This document shows, piece by piece, positions 9,055 to 17,400 of a stretch of DNA of 64,000 nucleotides. The DNA comes from Gammaproteobacteria bacterium (GTDB lineage: Bacteria > Pseudomonadota > Gammaproteobacteria > Pseudomonadales > Azotimanducaceae). The stretch's first letter is position 1. Every line of letters begins with the position of its first letter. The stretch covers positions 62,001 to 126,000 of the forward strand of contig JAUIED010000001.1 in NCBI GenBank assembly GCA_030428905.1. The letters are read 5' to 3'. Position numbers and translations under genes: made by a program. The notes beneath the pieces were generated by a model, which was not told where the DNA came from, made no database searches, and worked only from the letters and a program-made list of their open reading frames with translations.

Positions 9055-11028
9055 TCAGGCCTTGAGTGTTTCCTGCACCGCCCGGACGACATTTTCCACC
9101 GTCATGCCGCACTCCGCGAGCGCCACATCTCCGGGGGCCGACATTCCGAATCCGTCTATGCCTATTACCCGACCATCGAGTCCGACAATGCGGTACCAGA
9201 TATCCGGATGCCCAGCCTCCACCGCCACTCTGGCGCGCACCTCGTCCGGCAGCACCGAGACGCGGTACTCGGCGTCCTGGGCCTGAAAAACCTCAACGCA
9301 AGGCATGGAGACTACCCGAACACCTACGCCATCTGCCGTGAGTTGGTTGGCAGCTTCCAGCGCCAGTCCCACTTCCGAACCCGTAGCAATGATGACCGCC
9401 TGCAGCCCACCGACTTCGCGGCGCAGGACGTAGCCACCCCTGGCGATACCACGTACCGTTTCGCCGTCGTGCGCCAGGGCCTTCGTTTTCTGGCGGGTGA
9501 ATACCAGCGCGCTCGGGCGTGAGCGCGAGGCGATGGCGCTGCGCCAGGCCACCGCCGATTCCACAGTGTCACAGGGCCGCCAGGTATCGAGGCCTGGGGT
9601 TGTCCGCAGGCTGGTGAGCTGCTCAATCGGCTGGTGGGTGGGGCCGTCTTCGCCAACCGCCACCGAGTCGTGGGTGTAAACGAAGATGTTGTTGATGCCC
9701 ATCAGCGATGCCAGCCGCACGGCGTTACGTGCGTACTCCATGAACACGAGGAACGTGCCGGAATACGGTCTGAAGCCCCCATGCAGGAGCATCCCGTTCG
9801 TGACGGCGGTCATGCCGAATTCCCGCACTCCGTAGCTCATGTGCCGGTCTCCTGCGTCCGGCCAGCGGGTGCCATTGGAGCCAGTGAGGTCCGCGGAGCC
9901 GCCAAACAGTTCCGGCAGGTTCGGGGCGATGGCACCGATGCAGCGCTGCGACGACACGCGCGTGGCGATGCTTTCGGGCGCCGCGATCTGGGCTTCGATA
10001 AAGGCGTCGAGTTCATCATCCCAGCCCACCGGCAGGCGCCCGTTCATGCGCCGTTCCAGCTCCCGCGCAAGTTCCGGGTGCGCCGCCTCATAGGCCTGCC
10101 AGCGTTGCTGCCACGCACCGAAGGCGTCTGCGCCGCGCGGGCGACAGTCCCACTCCTCATAGACGTGCTCGGGAATGTGAAACGGCGGGTGACCCCAGTT
10201 GAGCTGCAAACGTGTGGCTGCCACCTCATCTGCACCAAGAGCGGCCCCATGCACCCCTGCAGTTCCCTGCTTGCCTGGGGCACCGAACCCGATCACCGTC
10301 CGGCAACAGACCAGCGTAGGCCGCCCATCGGACTGCAAAGCCGAACGAAAGGCCGCGCTGATTTCATCGGCGTCGTGGCCGTCGACATTGCGGATCACGC
10401 GCCAGCCGTAGGCTTCAAATCTCTGGGGAACATCTTCGCTGAACCAGCTCTGCACTTCCCCATCGATGGATATCCCGTTGTCGTCGTACACGCAGATCAG
10501 CTTGCCGAGAGCCAACGTGCCTGCAAGCGAAGCGGCTTCGTGGGATATGCCTTCCATCAGACAGCCGTCGCCCACGAACACCCAGGTGTTGTGGTCTACA
10601 ACCGTGTGGTCTTCACGGTTGAACTCTGCCGCGAGCCGCGACTCGGCAAGTGCCATGCCTACAGCGTTGGCGAGCCCCTGGCCCAACGGGCCAGTGGTGG
10701 TTTCAACCCCCACGCACTCGCCAAACTCCGGATGGCCCGCCGTAGGTGCATGCAGCTGGCGAAAGTTCTTTAGCGCGTCGATATCCAGGTCGTATCCCGA
10801 CAGGTGCAGAACCGAGTACAGCAACATGGAGCCGTGCCCATTCGACAGCACGAAACGGTCCCGATCCCACCATTGCGGGTGCGCCGGGTCGTGCTTGAGA
10901 TTGTCGTGCCAAAGCACTTCGGCAACATCCGCCATACCCATCGGCGCCCCAGGGTGGCCGGAGTTGGCCCGTTCAACCGCATCTACCGCCAGCATTCGAA
11001 TGGCATTGGCGCGCTCTGTTCTAGACAA
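9055..11028 (-). CDS. tkt: transketolase
   Basis: Thiamine-diphosphate enzyme of the pentose phosphate pathway, moving two-carbon units between sugar phosphates. Visible motifs are [11 protein letters not shown], the ThDP-binding [15 protein letters not shown], the pyrimidine-domain [10 protein letters not shown] and [17 protein letters not shown]. The frame is open to 11157, but homologues begin near residues [12 protein letters not shown], so I choose the TTG at 11028, which has AAGGA at a good distance upstream and yields 657 residues (E. coli TktA is 663). It is divergent from metK and leads the tkt-pgk-fbaA block. Confidence 0.95.
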   Translation of the reverse strand: MSRTERANAIRMLAVDAVERANSGHPGAPMGMADVAEVLWHDNLKHDPAHPQWWDRDRFVLSNGHGSMLLYSVLHLSGYDLDIDALKNFRQLHAPTAGHPEFGECVGVETTTGPLGQGLANAVGMALAESRLAAEFNREDHTVVDHNTWVFVGDGCLMEGISHEAASLAGTLALGKLICVYDDNGISIDGEVQSWFSEDVPQRFEAYGWRVIRNVDGHDADEISAAFRSALQSDGRPTLVCCRTVIGFGAPGKQGTAGVHGAALGADEVAATRLQLNWGHPPFHIPEHVYEEWDCRPRGADAFGAWQQRWQAYEAAHPELARELERRMNGRLPVGWDDELDAFIEAQIAAPESIATRVSSQRCIGAIAPNLPELFGGSADLTGSNGTRWPDAGDRHMSYGVREFGMTAVTNGMLLHGGFRPYSGTFLVFMEYARNAVRLASLMGINNIFVYTHDSVAVGEDGPTHQPIEQLTSLRTTPGLDTWRPCDTVESAVAWRSAIASRSRPSALVFTRQKTKALAHDGETVRGIARGGYVLRREVGGLQAVIIATGSEVGLALEAANQLTADGVGVRVVSMPCVEVFQAQDAEYRVSVLPDEVRARVAVEAGHPDIWYRIVGLDGRVIGIDGFGMSAPGDVALAECGMTVENVVRAVQETLKA

Positions 11029-11106
11029 GTGACCGTCCTTTTTAATCCCCGGCGGCCATTGTCCTTGAGTGTGCGTTCTGGAGCAATTTTGCCGCCGCAA
11101 TTTCGT

Positions 11107-11112
11107 TACAAT
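11107..11112 (+). promoter_or_regulatory. possible -10 box of the metK promoter
   Basis: TACAAT, five of six matches to the sigma-70 -10 consensus, lies 84 bases before the metK ATG in the 167-base tkt-metK divergent gap. No good -35 hexamer sits at 16-18 bases, so this is a weak call. Just downstream, GGAAC (11120-11124) and GTTCC (11131-11135) could form a small hairpin in the leader. No SAM or SAH riboswitch could be recognised by eye. Confidence 0.3.
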
Positions 11113-11195
11113 GTCACGCGGAACGGGCGAGTTCCCGTGTTCTAATGCTCGCTGCATCGTTCAGTACCCCAAACCCCAGTTATAGGAGCCCGAAC

Positions 11196-12344
11196 ATGGC
11201 TGAATATTCCGTCTTTACCTCCGAATCTGTCTCCGAGGGGCATCCCGACAAGGTGGCGGATCAGGTTTCAGACGCCATCGTCGACGCCATGCTTGCCCAG
11301 GATCCGGAAAGTCGGGTGGCCTGTGAAACCATGATCAAGACCGGCATTGTCATCGTCGCCGGCGAGGTGCGCTCCAACGCCGATTTCGATATCGACAAGC
11401 TGGTTCGCAAGGTCGTGGCGGAGATTGGCTACGACAACGAAGCGGTGGGCTTCGACGCCAGCTCCTGCACCGTGATCAATGCGCTGGGCCAGCAGTCCGC
11501 CGACATCGCCATGGGGGTGGATGAAACCTCTGATCACGAGCAGGGCGCGGGCGACCAGGGCCTCATGTTCGGCTATGCAACCAACGAAACCGAGGTGCTC
11601 ATGCCAGCACCCATCACGTATGCGCATCTGTTGGTAGCGCAGCAGGCGGCAAAGCGGCGCAGCAGCTTGAAGTGGCTGCGGCCTGACGCCAAATCCCAGG
11701 TCACGTTCCGCTATGGTGATGATGGCAAACCATCCGCTATCGAGGCCGTGGTTCTGTCCACTCAGCACGACCCCGACATCAGCCAGAAAGACCTGCGCGA
11801 AGCGGTGATGGAAGAAGTCATCAAACCCGTGCTGCCTGCAAACTGGCTCTCTGCGGAGACCAAGTACTTCATCAACCCCACCGGCAACTTCGTCATTGGC
11901 GGGCCCGTAGGTGATTGCGGGCTCACCGGCCGCAAGATCATCGTCGACACCTACGGCGGCATGGCCCGCCACGGCGGCGGCGCCTTTTCAGGCAAGGACC
12001 CGTCCAAGGTAGACCGAAGCGCCGCCTATGCCGGCCGCTACGTAGCCAAGAACATTGTTGCTGCCGGCCTCGCCGAGCGGTGCGAAATTCAGGTGAGCTA
12101 TGCCATTGGCGTGGCAGAGCCTACGAGCATCAGCATCAATACCTTCGGCACCGGCACCATGCCGGACGAGAAAATCGTTCAACTGGTACGTGAACACTTC
12201 GATTTGCGGCCCAGAGGACTCGTAGCCATGCTGGATCTCAAGCGGCCCATCTATCGCGATACCGCTGCTTATGGGCACTTCGGCCGTACAGAGTCGCAGT
12301 TCACCTGGGAGCAGACCGACCGCGCAGAACGGCTGAAGTCCTAA
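11196..12344 (+). CDS. metK: S-adenosylmethionine synthetase
   Basis: Makes S-adenosylmethionine from methionine and ATP. The N-terminal [13 protein letters not shown], the [12 protein letters not shown] loop and the [16 protein letters not shown] phosphate motif identify it. The ATG at 11196 is chosen over an upstream in-frame start at 11145 because TAGGAG lies at 11183-11188 and [12 protein letters not shown] is the family N-terminus; this gives 382 residues. metF follows after 18 bases. In many proteobacteria ahcY sits between or beside these genes to complete the methyl cycle; it is not present in this window. Confidence 0.97.
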   Translation: MAEYSVFTSESVSEGHPDKVADQVSDAIVDAMLAQDPESRVACETMIKTGIVIVAGEVRSNADFDIDKLVRKVVAEIGYDNEAVGFDASSCTVINALGQQSADIAMGVDETSDHEQGAGDQGLMFGYATNETEVLMPAPITYAHLLVAQQAAKRRSSLKWLRPDAKSQVTFRYGDDGKPSAIEAVVLSTQHDPDISQKDLREAVMEEVIKPVLPANWLSAETKYFINPTGNFVIGGPVGDCGLTGRKIIVDTYGGMARHGGGAFSGKDPSKVDRSAAYAGRYVAKNIVAAGLAERCEIQVSYAIGVAEPTSISINTFGTGTMPDEKIVQLVREHFDLRPRGLVAMLDLKRPIYRDTAAYGHFGRTESQFTWEQTDRAERLKS

Positions 12345-12362
12345 CCAGCAGCAGGGCCACTC

Positions 12363-13190
12363 ATGACGCGCGTCAGCTTCGAGTTTTTCCCACCACGGGA
12401 AGAGAAATCGCTGGCGACATTGGTAGACAATGTCGCCGGCCACCTCGGCCAGAACAAGCCGGAATACTTCTCTGTAACCTACGGTGCCGGCGGCTCCACC
12501 CGCGACGGCACCTTCGAAACCGTCTCCAAGCTCATCGGCGCCGGCTTCGATGCCACGCCGCACCTGTCCATCGGCGCCGACAGCGACGAGACCATTTGCG
12601 ATCTCGTCAAACGCTACAAAGACATTGGTGTGAAGCGCATTGTCACCTTGCGGGGCGACGTGCCATCCGGCGCAGGTGCGCCGCGTATAACGTCCAACGC
12701 TGAATCTCTGGTGACCCTGCTGCGCAAGAACTTCGATGACGCCTTCGAGCTTCTGGTTGCCGCGTATCCTGAAGTGCACCCGGACGCCGCCAACGCGAAT
12801 GACGATCTGGACTTCTTCGAACGCAAAGTGAAGGCTGGCGCCGACGCGGCGATCACACAATACTTCTACAACCCCTACGCCTATCTGGACTTTCTCGAGC
12901 GATGCCGAGCACGCGGTATCGACATCCCTGTTTACGTGGGCATCATGCCCATCACCAATTTCGATAGCATCGTCCGCTTCTCAGCAAAAGCCGGCGCCGA
13001 CATCCCTAGGTGGATGTTGAAAAAGCTCGAGGCCATGCAGCACGATGATCGTGCAATACGCGACTTCGGCATCGAAGTGTGCAGTCGACTGTGCGAAGAC
13101 CTGATTCAACAGGGAGTGCCGGGATTCCACTTCTATACGCTGAACCGCTGGGGCGCCACGCAGCGCATCCTGGACAACCTGGGTTTGTGA
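12363..13190 (+). CDS. metF: methylenetetrahydrofolate reductase
   Basis: FAD-dependent reductase that makes 5-methyltetrahydrofolate for methionine synthesis. The N-terminal VSFEFFPPREEKS holds the catalytic Glu, followed by SVTYGAGGSTRDGT, TLRGDVPSG, TQYFYNPYAYLDF and a C-terminal GVPGFHFYTLNR. The 275-residue length is standard for bacterial MetF. Co-transcription with metK looks certain from the 18-base gap, and its stop overlaps the rsmE start by four bases (GTGA). Confidence 0.97.
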   Translation: MTRVSFEFFPPREEKSLATLVDNVAGHLGQNKPEYFSVTYGAGGSTRDGTFETVSKLIGAGFDATPHLSIGADSDETICDLVKRYKDIGVKRIVTLRGDVPSGAGAPRITSNAESLVTLLRKNFDDAFELLVAAYPEVHPDAANANDDLDFFERKVKAGADAAITQYFYNPYAYLDFLERCRARGIDIPVYVGIMPITNFDSIVRFSAKAGADIPRWMLKKLEAMQHDDRAIRDFGIEVCSRLCEDLIQQGVPGFHFYTLNRWGATQRILDNLGL

Positions 13191-13891
13191 CGACCGTGCG
13201 TCTGTTCGTCGAGGAACTTGCCGACACACAGACGCTCACCCTGGACAAAGAACGCTCCCACTACCTCTGCCGCGTAAGGCGCGTGCAAGCGGGTGCCAGC
13301 GTGGAGCTGTTCAACGGCGCAGGCAGCGTTATCCATGCCAACGTTCTAGAGGCGGACAAGCGCGCGACCAAACTGGCCGTGATCGATCGGCACGAAGTAC
13401 CGCCACCGGACGTGCAACTTGTTGTGCTGCTCAGCCTGATAAAAGGTGACGCGGCCGACCGGGCGGTGCAGAAAAGCGTCGAACTGGGCGCGAGTGGCAT
13501 CAAAATTCTCAACAGCGCGCGATCGAACGTGCAACACACGAACAAACGTTTGGAGCATCTGCGTCGCGTTGCCATTTCAGCATCGGAGCAGTGTGGCCAG
13601 AATCACGTGCCAGACGTGGTGGCTTGCACAAGCCTCGGCCAAGCGATGACCCTTGCCGGCCCGATGCAGGTACTCTGCCTGCAACCTGGCCATGCGCCGC
13701 TACCCAACCAGCTACCTCGACGCGACACGCTTCTGGCTATCGGCCCGGAAGGTGGTTGGACGGAAAGCGAGTTGCATACGTTCGAACGTGCGGGTGCCGA
13801 GCTGTTCAGCCTGGGGAACCTTATACTGAGGGCCGAAACGGCACCCCTTGCAGCTCTGGCTGCCATTCGCTCTGCCTGGGGATGGCGCTGA
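13187..13891 (+). CDS. rsmE: 16S rRNA (uracil1498-N3)-methyltransferase
   Basis: SPOUT-class enzyme that methylates U1498 of 16S rRNA. Recognised by the N-terminal PUA-like part (HYLCRVRRVQAGASVELFNG), LSLIKGDAADRAVQKSVELG, SASEQCGQNHVPDV and the knotted SAM site AIGPEGGWTESEL followed by LGNLILRAETAPLAALAAI. The GTG at 13187 forms a GTGA overlap with metF (234 residues); a second GTG at 13196 would give MRLFVEEL and is an equally good N-terminus. Placing rsmE after metF may tie rRNA methylation to SAM supply, but that is inference. Confidence 0.95.
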   Translation: MTTVRLFVEELADTQTLTLDKERSHYLCRVRRVQAGASVELFNGAGSVIHANVLEADKRATKLAVIDRHEVPPPDVQLVVLLSLIKGDAADRAVQKSVELGASGIKILNSARSNVQHTNKRLEHLRRVAISASEQCGQNHVPDVVACTSLGQAMTLAGPMQVLCLQPGHAPLPNQLPRRDTLLAIGPEGGWTESELHTFERAGAELFSLGNLILRAETAPLAALAAIRSAWGWR

Positions 13892-13919
13892 CGACGTTGA
13901 CAGGCCGCCGTAGCCGGAC

Positions 13920-14450
13920 TCAGAGGATCTGTTTGACCTGCTCTTCCAGATATCCGAAATCGGCTATGAGGGCCTCTTCCGTGCCAACCGCTACCCGCAT
14001 CGCCACCGCTGAATGCGCCACCGCAGAATGCGCCTCCGCAGAGTGCGCCTCCGCAGTATGCGTCTCCTCAGCCTGCTCATCGCCCGCACCGCTTGGACCC
14101 AACTCCTGCTCGCCGACGTGGACCAGCCGAGGCAGGCCCGCAGCAGCCACTGCATAGAATGCTGAGCCTTCCCACGTTCCTGTTTTCTTCAGCACAACCA
14201 TCGCGCGGTGTGGTGCATTCGTCTGTTTCCCGCTGACAATGGCTTCGTAGTCCAGCACGACAACGCTTTCACCCCGCCAGCCGAGCACACCGAGACACCA
14301 CGGCGGTACGCCCGCGAGTTGCTTCGAGCGGCGCCAGGGCAATACTTCTGCAACGCAGGCGTTGGGAATGAGCAAAGTGTGTTGGTGCAGCGGCACCAGA
14401 ACGCAGGTGACTTCAGCAGCAGCGTTGGTTTCAGCAGCCTGGGCACTCAT
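13920..14450 (-). CDS. chpC: CheW-like protein, ChpC of the Pil-Chp system
   Basis: A 176-residue CheW-fold coupling protein. The CheW core starts around residue 14 (TCVLVPLHQHTLLIPNACVAEVL) and includes WCLGVLGWRGESVVVLDYE; it is the only gene after chpA and is joined to it by an ATGA overlap, which matches the ChpC position in Pseudomonas. An alanine/histidine-rich insert of about 20 residues (pentads such as AEAHS), encoded by a 15-base tandem repeat, interrupts the domain before its final strand. It probably helps couple a receptor to the ChpA kinase. Confidence 0.8.
   Translation of the reverse strand: MSAQAAETNAAAEVTCVLVPLHQHTLLIPNACVAEVLPWRRSKQLAGVPPWCLGVLGWRGESVVVLDYEAIVSGKQTNAPHRAMVVLKKTGTWEGSAFYAVAAAGLPRLVHVGEQELGPSGAGDEQAEETHTAEAHSAEAHSAVAHSAVAMRVAVGTEEALIADFGYLEEQVKQIL
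14011..14070. repeat. four-copy 15-base tandem repeat inside chpC
   Basis: Units on the plus strand begin GAATGCGCCACCGCA, GAATGCGCCTCCGCA, GAGTGCGCCTCCGCA and end with a diverged GTATGCGTCTCCTCA. The period is 15 bases, so the repeat encodes five-residue units (A-E-A-H-S and variants) and changes in copy number would keep the frame. Confidence 0.9.
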
Positions 14451-17400
14451 GCGTTCACCTGCCCGACCAGTTCTTCAATCGCGCCGAGCAGTTCATTTTC
14501 CTGGAACGGTTTGCCGAGAAAACGGTCGACGCCAAGCTCCTTAGCGTGCTCGGTGTGCTTGCTGCCGGTGCGCGAGCTGATCATGATGATGGGCAGTTGT
14601 GCCAGCCCATCATCGTGCCGCACCTGCCGCGCCACTTCGAAGCCATCCATGCGGGGCATCTCAATATCCAGCAGCATGACATCCGGCCGCCGCTCCTGCA
14701 GCAAAGCCACAGCCTCAACCCCATCCTTGGCAACAATCACGTCCATACCCTGCCGCTCCAACAGTCGCGCCGTCACCTTTCGCACCGTGACGGAATCGTC
14801 CACAACCATCACGCATGGATTCGGTCGGGCGAGCTCGGCGTGCCCTGCCGAAGCAACGATACCTTCGCGCCCGACCGCACGGATCAGCGCCAGCAGATCC
14901 AGAATAACCACAACACTGCCATCACCCAGGATGGTGGCACCCGAGATCCCGCCAACGCCGGCAAACTGCGGGCCCAGGCTTTTCACGACGATCTCACGGC
15001 TACCTTGAACGGTGTCCACATGTACCGCGATCGCCTGATCTCCAGCACGCACCAGCACTACGGGAACGCTACCGTTGCCCTGGACCCCACTATAGGTTCG
15101 ACCAATGAAGTGGCCCAGGTAGCGCACCCGGTACGCGACACCGGCGTACTCGAATGTCTTGTCAGCAGATTTGTAAAGGGTGTCCAGGTGCTCCGGGTCG
15201 AGCAGGACAATGCCCTCGATGGTGTTCAACGGGATGGCATAGTGGTCGTCTCCAACCCCTACCATCAGCGCGCGATTGACGCTCACCGTAAAAGGCACGC
15301 GCACCGTGAAGCGTGTGCCTTTGCCCGGCGTAGAGGAGATAGACACGCTGCCACCGAGCTGCTTGACCTCGCTGTTAACCACGTCGAGGCCAACCCCGCG
15401 GCCGGAGATTTGCGTAACGGATTTCGCGGTACTGAAGCCCGGCGCCAAAACGTATTCGAGCACCTCTTCATCGCTGAGCTCCGCCTGTGGGTGCATGAGC
15501 CCCTTCTCGGCGGCCTTGCTGCGCACGGCTTCTACATCGATTCCCGCGCCGTCATCCGCGATTTCGATAACGATGTCGCCGCCCTCACGTGACAGCCGAA
15601 GGTCTATCCTGCCGTTTGGCGCTTTACCGAAGTTACGCCGTACATCGCCGGCCTCGATGCCATGGTCTACAGCGTTGCGCAGCATGTGCTCCAGGGGTGG
15701 AATCATGCGCTCCAGCAGGTTCCGATCGAGCTCGCCCTCAGCGTTGTAGGCATGAAAATCTACGGTCTTACCCAACTCGACACTGATTTGACGAACGATC
15801 CGCCGCAGTCGGGGTAGCAGGCGGCTGAAAGGCACCATGCGGGTGCGCATCAACCCCTCCTGCAACTCCGTGTTCACCCGCGCCTGCTGCAGAAGCAGCG
15901 TTTCCGATTCCCGGGCTTTGAACAGCAGCGTGTCTTTCAGGTCCAGCATGTCCGATGCGCTTTCCGAGAGCGCACGGGTGAGCTGCTGGAGTTTCGAGTA
16001 GCGATCCATCTCCAGAGGGTCGAAGCTCTCATAGTGCGCATCCAGGTGCTCCTGGCGGTACACGATCTGCGCCTCGGTTTCGATTTCCAGGCGGCGCACC
16101 TGTTCCTTCGTTCGATTGATGGTCGTTTCCATCTCATCGAGCGCGGCCGCGAAATCACCCATGCCCTGCTCGATGCGGGCTCGCAGAATGCTGTTTTCCC
16201 CCGCAAGGTTGACCAGACCTTCCAGCAACGCAGAACGTACACGAACCATTTCCTGGCCCGTGCGCGGCTCTGTTGGCGGCGGCGTCTGCTCGGCAGCACG
16301 CGGGGGTTGTTTGGCCACGAGCGCGGGCGGCGCCTCACTGGCCGACGGTTTCGGTGCCGGCACAATTGCAGGCGCTGGCGTTGCAACCGCGGGTTCATCC
16401 GACTGACCCAGGGCGTTCTGCGTTAGTGCCAGCAGAGCTGCGACAGCTTCGAACTGATGTTCGGAGCGGGCGAACAATGCATCGTCAACAGGGATTTCCT
16501 GGTTCTGCGCATCAATCAGGAAAGACTCGAACTGGTGCACTTCGTCGCCGGTCCGCGCTAGACCCGCAAGGCGCGCGCTGCCTTTGAGCGTATGCAACAC
16601 GCGCAGGAGGTTTTCCAGGTGCAGTCGATTGTCTCGCTCATCGCTCCAGTGGTTGAGGGTCGCCTCCAGAGCCTCCATCAGCTCCTCGGCTTCCTCGAAG
16701 AACACTTCAGCGAGCTCCGGGTCCACATCGCGATCCGGCTCAATCATTACCGCCGCAGGCGCGGCCGCAACCGGAGAAGGTGCCTGGATTTGCGGAGCCG
16801 GAGACTCGATTGCCCACCGATCTTCGAAGAGCTGCGGGCGTGCCAGGGGCTCCGGCTTGATACCAGCAGCAAGGTCTGCCAGTGCAGTGACCATATCATC
16901 TACGCGGGGTAGCGCCTGATCCGCTGCAATGGCATCAACCGTCGCAAGAAGGCGTTCACACCCCAGTTTCAACACACCAGCTCTGTCTGCATCCAGGGCC
17001 GCATCTGCGTCCTGCGCTTCCAGTGCATGCGCCAACGAACGCGCGAGATCGGTTACCTGCGGGCGGAACGTCGCCCCGATGATGGCCTGCAGGGCACCAC
17101 GTAACTCGTCTATGAACGGCGCGGCATCCTCGCCTTGCGACCACCGGTCAAAACGGTTGCCTGCATTCATGACCACATCGAGCTGTGCCAGGCCCACTAA
17201 CATCTCTTCGGCCGGCGTGTCGTCAGCACTGGCGAGCATCTGTTGTGCGCGTTCAACCAGCTCAACGCTGGACGCAACATCCTGCCGCTTGTCTAGCTGA
17301 CTGGCAGTGATTTCGAGATAGTCCAGGGCATCCTGAAACAGGCGGGCAATTTCCACCTCGGTGTTCGGGCCACGCAGCGCCTCCGCCTGAAATGCGCGGG

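Noticed and set aside
9634-10773. 379-residue open frame opposite tkt
   Set aside because: Antisense shadow of transketolase without recognisable domains or ribosome site.
11029-11195. SAM or SAH riboswitch upstream of metK
   Set aside because: None of the conserved core sequences of known classes could be recognised by eye; a covariance search would decide.
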